Made by a program: the position numbers and the translations under genes. Under the pieces are notes generated by a model. It ran no database searches, was not told where the DNA came from, and saw nothing but the letters and a program-made list of their open reading frames with translations. A stretch of 64,000 bases of DNA from Tardiphaga robiniae (GTDB taxonomy: Bacteria > Pseudomonadota > Alphaproteobacteria > Rhizobiales > Xanthobacteraceae), in contig NZ_LVYV01000054.1 of the NCBI RefSeq assembly GCF_001618955.1, forward strand, positions 1 to 64,000. The letters run 5' to 3'. How positions within the stretch are numbered: position 1 is the first letter of the stretch; each line of letters begins with the position of its first letter. Positions 46,522-54,930 of this stretch are shown piece by piece.

Positions 46522-47415
46522 ATGCCCCGCCAGACAATCGACGACCTCCTTGCTTTCTTCGCCGTCGCGAAAGAAGCGAGCTTTACGCGCGCAGCCGCCA
46601 AGCTCGGCGTCTCGCAATCCGCCCTCAGTCACACCATTCGCGGTCTCGAGGAGCGCCTCGGACTACGGCTCCTCACCCGAACGACGCGCAGCGTTGCGCC
46701 GACCGAGGCTGGCGAACGCCTGATCCGGACGATCGGCCCGAAGCTGGAAGAGATCGACGCCGAGCTCGCGGCTGTCACGGAGCTAAGAGAGAAGCCGGCC
46801 GGCACCATCCGCATCACCACAGGTGAGCATTCCGCCGAGACGATCATCTGGCCCGCCCTCGCGAAGCTGCTGCCGCGCTATCCCGACATCAAGGCCGAGC
46901 TCGTCGTCGATTACGGCCTCATCGATATCGTTGCGGAACGCTACGACGCGGGCGTTCGCCTGGGCGAACAGGTCGCAAAAGACATGATCGCCGTCCGCAT
47001 CGGACCGGACTTTCGCATGGTCGTGGTCGGCGCACCGTCCTACTTCGCACAACGACCGCTGCCGAAACGCCCGCAAGACCTCACCGCACATGACTGCATC
47101 AATATCCGTCTACCGACCTTGGGTGGTCTCTATGTGTGGGAATTCGAGAAGCGCGGGCGCGCATTGAAAGTGCGCGTCGACGGCCAGATGGTGTTCAACA
47201 ACATGTCGCTGCGCGAAAAGGCGGTTCTGAGCGGATCGGGGCTGGCCTATTTGCCGGAGGATCGCGTGCGCGATCACATTGCCTCAGGCCGGCTTGTTCA
47301 GGTGCTGAGCGATTGGTGCCAACCGTTCTCGGGATATCATCTCTATTATCCGAGCCGCAGACAGCCCACGTCTGCATTCGCGGCGCTGGTTGACGCGTTG
47401 CGTTACCGCGGCTGA
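46522..47415 (+). CDS. LysR-family transcriptional regulator
   Basis: 297 aa. Winged helix-turn-helix at residues 5-65 (AAAKLGVSQSALSHTIRGLEERLG), linker helix, and an effector domain with EQVAKDMIAVRIGPDFRMVVVG as in the large CrgA/AaeR-like group. Divergent from the aldo/keto reductase, which is the likely target. Full length. Confidence 0.9.
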   Translation: MPRQTIDDLLAFFAVAKEASFTRAAAKLGVSQSALSHTIRGLEERLGLRLLTRTTRSVAPTEAGERLIRTIGPKLEEIDAELAAVTELREKPAGTIRITTGEHSAETIIWPALAKLLPRYPDIKAELVVDYGLIDIVAERYDAGVRLGEQVAKDMIAVRIGPDFRMVVVGAPSYFAQRPLPKRPQDLTAHDCINIRLPTLGGLYVWEFEKRGRALKVRVDGQMVFNNMSLREKAVLSGSGLAYLPEDRVRDHIASGRLVQVLSDWCQPFSGYHLYYPSRRQPTSAFAALVDALRYRG

Positions 47416-47645
47416 CCCGCGATCGATGTCAGGTTCCAGCGCCGCAATCTGAACATCATCGAAGCGAAATTGCGCATTGCGAATAGTTCCGACATCAATC
47501 TGGGCAATGCTGTGTCAGAAGCACGACATAGCCTCTGAATTTGCCTTTTTCGTTTGAAGCGCTGTTGCACGCGTGTGACAGCAATCACTGCGCAATAGTC
47601 TAGGTTGCCTTCGTCATCCCCGTTGGGATTGAGAAGGAACACCTG

Positions 47646-48308
47646 ATGAAGAAGCTTCTACTGTCTACCGCTGCTCTGGCCCTCGTCGCCTTGGCTGCTC
47701 CTGCGTCTGCTGCTGACCTCGCTGCGCGCCCCTACACCAAGGCTCCGGCCTATGCTCCGGCTGTTCCGATCTACAACTGGACCGGCTTCTACATCGGTGG
47801 TCACATCGGCGGCGCGTTCCCGGGCAACGACAACAACCTGCTCGGCGGCAGCAATGACGGCACGTTCATGGGCGGTGTGCAGGGTGGTTACGACTACCAG
47901 TTCGCGCCGAACTGGGTGTTCGGTCTCGAAGCCAACTACAGCTTCCTGTCCACCAGCAGCAACTTCGACAATCGCGGCCTCGGTTCGGTCACCGGTCGTG
48001 TTGGTTACACTTGGGGTCCGGCACTGCTCTACGTGAAGGGCGGTTACGCCTGGGCTGACTCGCGCTTCACCAACGGCTTTGCCGGCGATGGTGGCCGCGA
48101 TGGCTACACGGTTGGCGGCGGTCTCGAATACCTGTTCACCCAGAACTGGTCGGGCAAGGTCGAATATCAGTATTACGACTTCGGCAACGTCAACTTCATC
48201 ACGCCGACCCTCGCCGTTGGCGGTTTCAAGAACGACGAGCACACGATCAAGGCTGGCCTGAACTACCGTTTCAACCTGGGCAACTTCGGCGCAGGCTTCG
48301 TTCAGTAA
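47646..48308 (+). CDS. Single-barrel outer-membrane protein (Omp25-like)
   Basis: 220 aa with a signal peptide ending PASA (residue 22). One eight-strand barrel opens with YNWTGFYIGGHIGG and closes with HTIKAGLNYRFN near the C-terminus. It is the usual length for the Omp25/Omp31 family, in contrast to the two-barrel proteins at 14163-17110. GAAGGA precedes the ATG by a good distance. The 230 bp upstream hold no gene; the opposing frame there is not credible. A terminator follows. Confidence 0.88.
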   Translation: MKKLLLSTAALALVALAAPASAADLAARPYTKAPAYAPAVPIYNWTGFYIGGHIGGAFPGNDNNLLGGSNDGTFMGGVQGGYDYQFAPNWVFGLEANYSFLSTSSNFDNRGLGSVTGRVGYTWGPALLYVKGGYAWADSRFTNGFAGDGGRDGYTVGGGLEYLFTQNWSGKVEYQYYDFGNVNFITPTLAVGGFKNDEHTIKAGLNYRFNLGNFGAGFVQ

Positions 48309-48350
48309 GCCTGACGATCTATCGTCTACTTCGTCTCCAGAAAAAACTTA

Positions 48351-48376
48351 GGCCCGCAGCGATGCGGGCCTTTTTT
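48351..48376 (+). terminator. Terminator after Omp25-like gene
   Basis: GGCCCGCA-GCGA-TGCGGGCC followed by TTTTTT. Confidence 0.93.
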
Positions 48377-48401
48377 CTTGCTTGCTCGGAACGGTGAGCG
48401 A

Positions 48402-49508
48402 TCAGACTTTGAAATGCTTCGAGAGCTTCAGGCTCTGGCCCTGATAATTCGAGCCTATACGCTGGCCGTAGAGGGCATCCGGACGATCCAGCATGCGCTC
48501 ATAGACGAGACGGCCAACGATCTGGCCGTGTTCGAGAATGAACGGAACTTCGCGCGAGCGCACTTCCAGCACGGCGCGCGAACCTTTGCCGCCGGCGCCG
48601 TCATGACCGAAGCCGGGATCGAAGAAGCCGGCATAGTGGACGCGGAATTCGCCGACCAGCGGATCGAACGGCACCATCTCGGCGGCGTAATCCGGCGGCA
48701 CCTGCACCGCTTCCTTGGAGGCGAGAATGTAGAACTCGCCGGGATCGAGGATCAGCGTGCCGTCCTTGCGCGCCGAGATCGGCTCCCAGAATTCGTTGAC
48801 GCTGTAGCCACCGCGACGATCGATATCGACCACGCCGGTATGACGCTTGGCGCGGTAGCCGACGAAGCCCGAGGCGTTCTCGCCGGAGAGATCAACCGAG
48901 AGCGCGAGGCCATTGTTGAGATCGGCCGTGTCGCTGTCGACCAGTGGCTCCTGCGCGTGGAGTTCTTCCAGCGCTTCGGTATCGAGCACCGCATCGCCGA
49001 CACGGAAACGCACCTGCGACAGGCGCGAGCCTTCGCGCAGCAGGACTGGAAATGTCTTCGGGCTGATTTCGGCATAAAGCGGCCCGTGATAGCCCGCACC
49101 GATCACATCGAACCGTCTGGTGCCATCAGCAATCACCCGAGTGAACACGTCGAGGCGCCCCGTGGAGCTCTTCGGATTGGCAGCCGCGAAGATGTTCGGC
49201 GGCAGCGCCAGGCTCTCGATCAGCGGCACGATGTAGACGCAGTTGGTTTCGAGCACCGCACCGTCCGACAGGTCGATCTCGTGCAGCTTCAGCTCGTCGA
49301 TGCGCTCGGCGACCGTCGAATTCGGCCCCGGCAGGAAGCTGGCGCGCACGCGATAGGCGATGGAGCCGAGCCGCAGATCGAGGCTGGCGGGCTGAATCTG
49401 GCTCTCGACGAAGGGATATTCCGGCAGGATCAGGCCGGCATCAGCCATCGCCGCAATCATGCGGTCGGGCAGAATTCCATCGGCATCGGGGGCAAGCGTA
49501 AACGGCAC
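48402..49508 (-). CDS. dcd: dCTP deaminase, double-length form
   Basis: 368 aa, about twice the usual bacterial dCTP deaminase. The N-terminal half has QPASLDLRLGSIAYRVRA and GYHGPLYAEI, and the C-terminal half has GYSVNEFWEPIS and SRAVLEVRSREVPF, each resembling one Dcd unit. It would deaminate dCTP to dUTP for dTTP synthesis. The fused two-domain layout, known in rhizobia, may form the active site between the halves. No uracil-phosphatase gene is beside it. Confidence 0.87.
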   Translation of the reverse strand: MPFTLAPDADGILPDRMIAAMADAGLILPEYPFVESQIQPASLDLRLGSIAYRVRASFLPGPNSTVAERIDELKLHEIDLSDGAVLETNCVYIVPLIESLALPPNIFAAANPKSSTGRLDVFTRVIADGTRRFDVIGAGYHGPLYAEISPKTFPVLLREGSRLSQVRFRVGDAVLDTEALEELHAQEPLVDSDTADLNNGLALSVDLSGENASGFVGYRAKRHTGVVDIDRRGGYSVNEFWEPISARKDGTLILDPGEFYILASKEAVQVPPDYAAEMVPFDPLVGEFRVHYAGFFDPGFGHDGAGGKGSRAVLEVRSREVPFILEHGQIVGRLVYERMLDRPDALYGQRIGSNYQGQSLKLSKHFKV

Positions 49509-49623
49509 TGATCTGATCCTTACAGGTCGTCTTTCAGCAAGAATACACTGAAAAATCGCGACTTTACCGGTTATCTCAGCCCCGCCTTGACGAAAAGGGC
49601 AAGCGGGAATATGGACATCACTT

Positions 49624-49690
49624 ATCCCGTGGTGATTTGAGCCGGCCGGCTTGCAGCCACGTAAAATAAGTCGCTAAACAGGCCGGGGGC
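49624..49690 (+). ncRNA. SAM-II riboswitch
   Basis: P1 is CGTGG (49628-49632) with CCACG (49657-49661). The conserved TGATTTGA of loop 1, then GCTTGCAG, and the A-rich third loop TAAGTCGCTAAA match the SAM-II (metA) aptamer of alphaproteobacteria. The loop CCGGCC (49642-49647) pairs with GGCCGG (49681-49686) to make the pseudoknot. It sits before metZ, the expected location. Confidence 0.9.
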
Positions 49691-49713
49691 ACATGTCCTT
49701 CCAGCATGCGATC

Positions 49714-49747
49714 CCGGCCTGAGGACGTCCGTCCAGGCCGGTTTTTT
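49714..49747 (+). terminator. Riboswitch-controlled terminator (attenuator)
   Basis: CCGGCCTG (49714-49721) and CAGGCCGG (49734-49741) form an 8-bp stem with TTTTTT. An identical CAGGCCGG is in the riboswitch (49679-49686) and could pair with 49714-49721 instead. Binding of SAM would hold that strand in the pseudoknot and let the terminator form. Confidence 0.85.
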
Positions 49748-49780
49748 GTGCCCGTGTCACGCGGGTACGTTGGAGGTTAC

Positions 49781-50962
49781 ATGTCTGAGAAGTCCTATCG
49801 CCCCGAAACCCGGCTTGTTCATTCCGGCGCGCTGCGCTCGCAATATAACGAGACGTCCGAAGCCCTCTTCCTGACGCAGGGCTTCATCTACGAGACCGCA
49901 GAAGCCTGCGAGGCGCGGTTCAAGGGCGAAGACCCCGGCTTCATCTATTCGCGCTTTTCGAATCCGAATACGTCGATGTTCGAGAGCCGCATGATCGACC
50001 TCGAAGGTGCGGAGGCTGCACGCTCGACGGCCACCGGCATGGCCGCCGTGACCACCGCCATTCTCGCGCCGCTGCGCATGGGCGATCACGTCGTCGCCGC
50101 CAAGGCGCTGTTCGGATCGTGTCGCTACGTCATAGAGGAACTGTTGCCGCGCTATGGCATCGAATTCACCCTGGTCGATGGCCTCGATCTCGACCAGTGG
50201 CAGAAGGCAATGCGGCCGAACACCAAGTCGCTGTTCCTGGAAAGCCCGACCAATCCCACGCTCGACGTGCTCGACATATCAGCCATCGCGGACATCGCCC
50301 ATGCCGGCGGTGCGCGACTGATCGTCGATAACGTGTTCGCGACGCCGCTCTGGCAGAGCCCGCTCGCGCTCGGTGCAGATGTCGTCGTGTATTCGGCGAC
50401 CAAGCATATCGACGGACAGGGCCGCTGCCTCGGCGGCATCATCCTGTCGTCGAAGGACTTCATCGACGAGCACATTCACAACTATCTGCGCCAGACCGGC
50501 CCTTCGATCTCTCCCTTCAATGCGTGGACGCTGGTGAAGGGGTTGGAGACGCTGGCGATCCGCGTCGAGCGGCAAACCCAGACGGCTGCGGCGATCGCGG
50601 ATGTGCTCGCCCAGCATCCGAAGATTTCGCGGCTGATCTATCCGGGCCGCGAGGACCATCCGCAGGCGGCAACGGTGAAGAAGCAGATGCGCGCCGGTTC
50701 GACACTGATCGGCTTCGAGGTAAAGGGCGGCAAGGCAGCGGCGTTCCGCGTCCTTAACGAGCTGAAAGTGGCCCGCATCTCCAATAATCTCGGCGACGCG
50801 AAGAGCCTCGTCACGCATCCGGCGACGACGACGCATCAGCGCCTGCCGCTGGAGGCGCGACTCGAACTCGGGATCACGGAAGGTTTCATCCGCTTCTCGG
50901 CGGGCCTTGAGCATCGTGACGATCTGATCGAGGATCTCGAAGCGGCGTTGGCGAAGGCGTAA
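49781..50962 (+). CDS. metZ: O-succinylhomoserine sulfhydrylase
   Basis: 393 aa from ATG 49781 (MSEKSYRPETRL) with GGAGG upstream; the frame back to 49706 runs through the attenuator and is not coding. It makes homocysteine from O-succinylhomoserine and sulfide in methionine synthesis. Cys/Met PLP-enzyme features are FIYSRFSNPNTSMFE, DNVFATP and the PLP-lysine motif VVVYSATKHIDGQG. It is controlled by the SAM-II riboswitch, so made when SAM is low. MetY-like use of O-acetylhomoserine cannot be excluded. Confidence 0.92.
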   Translation: MSEKSYRPETRLVHSGALRSQYNETSEALFLTQGFIYETAEACEARFKGEDPGFIYSRFSNPNTSMFESRMIDLEGAEAARSTATGMAAVTTAILAPLRMGDHVVAAKALFGSCRYVIEELLPRYGIEFTLVDGLDLDQWQKAMRPNTKSLFLESPTNPTLDVLDISAIADIAHAGGARLIVDNVFATPLWQSPLALGADVVVYSATKHIDGQGRCLGGIILSSKDFIDEHIHNYLRQTGPSISPFNAWTLVKGLETLAIRVERQTQTAAAIADVLAQHPKISRLIYPGREDHPQAATVKKQMRAGSTLIGFEVKGGKAAAFRVLNELKVARISNNLGDAKSLVTHPATTTHQRLPLEARLELGITEGFIRFSAGLEHRDDLIEDLEAALAKA

Positions 50963-50969
50963 GGCTATT

Positions 50970-51123
50970 GTCGTCCCGGCAAGCGAGCCTGCGAGCGCAA
51001 ACCGGGACCCATAGCCTCCGTCCTATCGTTAGAAGAAGGCGGCATCAGCCCTGTTACTCATCACCAACTCGGTGTGTATGGGTCCCGGATCGACGTTCGC
51101 TGCGCTCACTTGTCCGGGACGAC
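50970..51123. repeat. Intergenic repeat with nested inverted ends
   Basis: GTCGTCCCGG (50970-50979) and CCGGGACGAC (51114-51123) are terminal inverted repeats, with a second pair CGGGACCCATA (51003-51013) and TATGGGTCCCG (51077-51087) inside. It lies between convergent metZ and the SGNH gene and may terminate both. Such elements are frequent in Bradyrhizobium-type genomes. Confidence 0.82.
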
Positions 51124-51129
51124 AGTGTA

Positions 51130-52101
51130 TTACAGCGGCTTCTGCGCTTGCTGAATCTGTGGCTCGTTGATGCCAAGCTTCACCTGGCCGACCGACTTGA
51201 TGATGTTGTCGCCAAGCAACTGCGCGAAGCAGGCATAGCCCCAATCGTTCATATGCAGGCCGTCGGCAATAACGAAGCTGTCGAACGACATCTGCTGGCC
51301 TTCGTGCCATTCCTTCATCACTTCGAAGCGCGGGAAGATGCCGACCTTGCGCAGTTCGGCCACCTTGTGCAGCAGCGAGACCATCTTGCTGGTACCTTCG
51401 GGACGCGTATTCACCAGCGGTGAATATTGCGGATCGACCAGCACCAGATCGGCGCCTGCGGCCTGGATGCGAGCTACGCCGTCTTCCACCATCTTGCTGG
51501 TTTCGCCGGGATCGAGATTGCGCAGCACCGCATTGGTGCCGACCTGCCAGATCACGAGGTCAGGCTTCGAATTGATCACTTCGCTCTGCAGCCGCGCCAT
51601 CATTTCCGGCGCATCTTCGCCGCCCTTGCCGCGATTGAGCACGGTGATATTGGCCGACGGATAGGCGCGGTGTAGCTGCGCTGCGAGGCGGTTCGGATAG
51701 GTGAATTCGGGCGCCGTCGAACCGTAGCCTTCGGTGGAGGACGAGCCGAACGCAACGATGACCACAGGCTTGCCGGCAACAAGCTTGCTGGCCACATGCG
51801 GCAGCGCGCCCATCGCCTTCATGCCGCCCTTCGGCGTACGGCACGGGACGCGGCTCAGAATATCGGTCGCGGTCTTTGCGACTTCCTTGACCTTGTCGAT
51901 GGCCTTCGCAGCGACGCCCCTCTTCGCGGCGTCCGCGGGATCATTCACCGCAACGCTCTGGTCAGCGCCCTTGCTGTCAGCCGGGGCGGCCTGCGCCGCT
52001 TCGGCGTACGCGACGGACGATGAGATCGGGAATGCGAGAGTCGTAGAGGCAGCAAAGGCAGCGACGACAGCAAGGCGAGACAGATGACCGACGAAACTCA
52101 T
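51130..52101 (-). CDS. SGNH/GDSL hydrolase, apparently active
   Basis: 323 aa from ATG 52101 (MSFVGHLSRL) with a signal peptide ending VAYA. The SGNH blocks are intact: G-S-S-S at residues 119-122 (nucleophile expected at S121), GTN with N190, and DGLH with D280 and H283. It would cut or transfer an ester in the periplasm. Third gene of the opgC operon; its start overlaps the stop of the previous gene by one base (TAATG). Most likely it trims or moves acyl groups on the glycan modified by OpgC. Homologous throughout to the next protein. Confidence 0.83.
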   Translation of the reverse strand: MSFVGHLSRLAVVAAFAASTTLAFPISSSVAYAEAAQAAPADSKGADQSVAVNDPADAAKRGVAAKAIDKVKEVAKTATDILSRVPCRTPKGGMKAMGALPHVASKLVAGKPVVIVAFGSSSTEGYGSTAPEFTYPNRLAAQLHRAYPSANITVLNRGKGGEDAPEMMARLQSEVINSKPDLVIWQVGTNAVLRNLDPGETSKMVEDGVARIQAAGADLVLVDPQYSPLVNTRPEGTSKMVSLLHKVAELRKVGIFPRFEVMKEWHEGQQMSFDSFVIADGLHMNDWGYACFAQLLGDNIIKSVGQVKLGINEPQIQQAQKPL

Positions 52102-52859
52102 TAACGCTGAATCCTCAAATCCGCTGCTTTGATCTTGGCCGCATCGACGACAAAGGTCGAAAGCGCCCGGCCAAGACAATCATGCACCCGCTTCGCCAGC
52201 TCCATGCCGGGCGACGCGCTGAACAGGTCAAAATCACCGCTCTCATTCCAGTGCCGCATGATGGCGAAACGGTCGAACAGCGGAACGTCGTGCTGCTGCG
52301 CCACCACACGCATATTATCTAGGTAGGCGGAGCCGGAAATCATCGTCTCCGTGCGCGGACTGTACTGCAGATTCATTAAAATGACGTCAGTTCCGGCCTT
52401 TTGCATGGCGGCAACGCCCTCATCCAGGGCGTTCCGGAAGTCCTCGGCGTCGGCCTGTTTCATGGCATCCACGGTTCCGGTCTGCCAGATCACCAGGTTC
52501 GGCTTCTTGTCCGTCACCAGCTGTTCCAGGGTCGGGGCCATTTCCTCGGCGGTCTTCTTGACCTGCAGTTCCAGCGCCACGTTCACCTCAACACCCGGCA
52601 GCTTCTCCTTCAGATAGGCCTGCAGGCGGCTCGGATAGGCTGCAGAGTGATCTGAGACGCCAATGACCGAGGATCGGCTGCCAATGACCAGAATATCGAG
52701 CTTTCCGCCCGGTTTTGCCGCAGCCTCGACCTTGGGCAGGGTGCTTTCGGATGTCAGGAGGTAGGCGGGAACCTCACAGGTATGCGCGGGCGGTTCGGCC
52801 CGGACAGGAGCCGCCACCAGCAGGCAAGCCAGCATCGTGAGCCGCAGAACGGCCTTCAT
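52101..52859 (-). CDS. SGNH-like protein, apparently lacking catalytic residues
   Basis: 252 aa from ATG 52859 (MKAVLRLTM), signal peptide ending VRA near residue 22. It aligns with the downstream SGNH hydrolase (VIWQTGT against VIWQVGT; LQYSPRTET against PQYSPLVNT). However, GTN is replaced by GTV, and the DxxH block DGLHMN is replaced by SASPGM. A serine in IGSRSS remains. The changes suggest a non-catalytic partner or binding protein. Translation overlaps opgC (ATGA, 52856-52859) and the next gene, so three proteins are made in proportion. Confidence 0.78.
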   Translation of the reverse strand: MKAVLRLTMLACLLVAAPVRAEPPAHTCEVPAYLLTSESTLPKVEAAAKPGGKLDILVIGSRSSVIGVSDHSAAYPSRLQAYLKEKLPGVEVNVALELQVKKTAEEMAPTLEQLVTDKKPNLVIWQTGTVDAMKQADAEDFRNALDEGVAAMQKAGTDVILMNLQYSPRTETMISGSAYLDNMRVVAQQHDVPLFDRFAIMRHWNESGDFDLFSASPGMELAKRVHDCLGRALSTFVVDAAKIKAADLRIQR

Positions 52860-54112
52860 GCTTCTCCTCCTGCGAGATCCGCGTCGGACCGTTTGGCGCG
52901 GGATCCGCCTTTGACAGTGACGTTCTTGTACCACGAAAACACCCAGGCGGCGGTTGACATAACAACGATGCCGAGGAAGCTGACCAAGGCATGCATGCCA
53001 GCCCCGCCGGCAACCTCAGCCAGCACGAAATGGCCGGCAAAGGCCAGGAATACCCCGATACAGAAGATTTCGAGGGAGTGCTGGCCGCACAGCACCATCG
53101 GCCGCAGCCAGACCGATTTCAGCCCCGGCCAGTCCTTGGGCAGGAAGCGGACCGTCAGCGCCGCCAGCGCCAGGAAGTGGGCGAAGCGCAGCACGTCGAG
53201 ATCGGTCTTGTTGATGGGATACATCCACTGCTCGATGATCTTCGGCAGCAGATGGTGGATTTGCGGAATGTACCAGGTCAGCGTCACCCAGAACGCCGCC
53301 AGAAGATAGGCCACGCAGAGCCACAGCGTGATGTTGGACGACAGTATCCGCGACATCCTGACGGCGCCGCCCAGCGCGCACCAGGCACCGAACACGAACA
53401 GCAATTGCCAGGCGAACGGATTGAAGGCCCAGACGCCGTTCGGATAGGCCGTCAGATGCAGGTCGAATTCCCAGGTCAGCGCATAGAGACCAACCGACAG
53501 CGCCAATGTGAGATCGGCGCGGCGCCGCATCAGCCAGAGGATCGGCGGCAGGAACAGCATGAGGACGATGTATAGCGGCAACACGTCCATGTTCACCGGG
53601 CGAAATTTCAGCAACAGCGCCTGAACGATGGTCACATCGGGCTGTTTGAGAAAATCGAGAATTCCCATTTCCTCGGTATAAAGCGGGTTCTCGAACCGCG
53701 TCGCGACATAGGAGATTTCCGCGAGGAAGATCGTGAACAGGAAGACGTGGGCGACATAGATCTGCCAGACGCGCTTGAAGATGCGCGCGCTGGCGACCAG
53801 CGTGCCCTGCTCCAGCATCGCGCGGCCATAGACGAAAGCGGCGGTATAGCCGGAGATGAAGATGAAGATCTCGGTGGCGTCGCTGAAACCGTAATTGCGG
53901 ATCGTCAGCCAGGTCAGGATATTCGGCGGCAGGTGATCGATGAAGATCAGCCACAGCGCCAGCCCGCGAAACAGATCGAGGCGCAATTCACGCTCGGTGC
54001 CTGCGACGGGAAACGACACGGCATCGGCACGCGTCGAGGCGTGCGACGCGGACACGTGGGAGGACGCATCTACGTGCGGCTGGCCGGCAATCGGTTCGGC
54101 AACAGAGGTCAT
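52856..54112 (-). CDS. opgC: OpgC-family glycan acyltransferase
   Basis: 418 aa, inner-membrane protein with about ten helices. The N-terminal LDLFRGLALWLIFIDHLPPN has the conserved R and the HxxxN-like H of OpgC/acyltransferase-3-type enzymes; SDATEIFIFISGYTAAFVYG is typical of OpgC. In relatives it succinylates osmoregulated periplasmic glucans. Here it heads an operon with two SGNH proteins, reminiscent of other acylation systems in which a membrane acyltransferase works with a periplasmic SGNH enzyme. The 242 bp upstream up to apaG hold the divergent promoters and nothing else visible. Confidence 0.86.
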   Translation of the reverse strand: MTSVAEPIAGQPHVDASSHVSASHASTRADAVSFPVAGTERELRLDLFRGLALWLIFIDHLPPNILTWLTIRNYGFSDATEIFIFISGYTAAFVYGRAMLEQGTLVASARIFKRVWQIYVAHVFLFTIFLAEISYVATRFENPLYTEEMGILDFLKQPDVTIVQALLLKFRPVNMDVLPLYIVLMLFLPPILWLMRRRADLTLALSVGLYALTWEFDLHLTAYPNGVWAFNPFAWQLLFVFGAWCALGGAVRMSRILSSNITLWLCVAYLLAAFWVTLTWYIPQIHHLLPKIIEQWMYPINKTDLDVLRFAHFLALAALTVRFLPKDWPGLKSVWLRPMVLCGQHSLEIFCIGVFLAFAGHFVLAEVAGGAGMHALVSFLGIVVMSTAAWVFSWYKNVTVKGGSRAKRSDADLAGGEA

Positions 54113-54354
54113 TCAGCACCGCTCAACGGGAATCGTCGCATGATGAAAATCGACCGCCCCACAACACGCAGGCCATTTGCATGGGACGATCCGTCACGTC
54201 ATAGCCAAATCACGGATCGATTATGCGGTAACTATGTTGAAACCGCGATGGGTTGCTACCGTTCCGCGTAGCACTCCACGCCGAATTTCCCCGGATTTGG
54301 CCGGTAACGTGTTTTTCGCTATGCTTGCGACGCATTTTGAACGATGACACCGCC

Positions 54355-54747
54355 ATGTACCGCGCCATAACACGACAGATCGAAGTCACCGTCGAACCAA
54401 ATTTCATGCCGGAGCGCTCGTCGCAGGAGAAGCGACAGTTCTTCTGGTCCTATACGGTCGTCATCACCAATGCCGGCAAAGAGACCGTGCAGCTGAAGAC
54501 CCGGCACTGGATCATCACCGATGCGTCCGGCCGCATGCAGGAAGTGCACGGCGAGGGCGTCGTCGGCGAACAGCCCGTGCTCGGCCCCGGCGAACGCTTC
54601 GAATACACATCGGGCGTGCCGCTGCCGACGACCTCCGGCTTCATGGAAGGCACCTATCAGATGGTGACCGATACCGGCGAGCCGTTCGAGATCGACGTGC
54701 CGCTGTTTTCGCTGGACGGACCGGACGGGAAGCGCGTGCTGAATTAG
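54355..54747 (+). CDS. apaG: ApaG protein
   Basis: 130 aa from ATG 54355 (MYRAITRQIEVTVEPNFMPERS). Small soluble FN3-like beta-sandwich, family length normal, with the conserved YTVVITN and LGPGERFEYTSGVPL (the GxGxxFxYxSG region). Its role is unclear; it has been linked to Co/Mg resistance and nucleotide metabolism. The longer frame to 54253 has no conserved N-terminus. Monocistronic. Confidence 0.92.
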   Translation: MYRAITRQIEVTVEPNFMPERSSQEKRQFFWSYTVVITNAGKETVQLKTRHWIITDASGRMQEVHGEGVVGEQPVLGPGERFEYTSGVPLPTTSGFMEGTYQMVTDTGEPFEIDVPLFSLDGPDGKRVLN

Positions 54748-54762
54748 GGGCTGAGGCTCGTT

Positions 54763-54930
54763 CTTTTCCCTCCCCCGCGCTTGCATGGGGTCTGGCGGAC
54801 GGTTCGTCCGCCATGGGTGGCGGCCGAAGGCCGGTCGGGTGGGGGTGGTGCTATACGCGTCGAGCTCGCGGAGGCACCCCACCCCGGCCTATCGGCCGCC
54901 CCTCCCCACTGCGCATTGCTTGAGGGAGGG
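54763..54930. repeat. GC-rich palindromic repeat after apaG
   Basis: It starts TTTTCCCTCCCCCGCG and ends near TGAGGGAGGG. Internal hairpins include GGCGGAC-GGTTC-GTCCGCC (54794-54812) and GGCC-GAA-GGCC nearby. It is of the same general C-rich/G-rich style as the elements at 10749 and 25196 but with a different interior. Confidence 0.7.

Noticed and set aside
47403-47642. 79-codon open frame between LysR and the Omp25-like gene
   Set aside because: Overlaps the end of the LysR gene and would cover the promoter of the outer-membrane gene; no conserved features.
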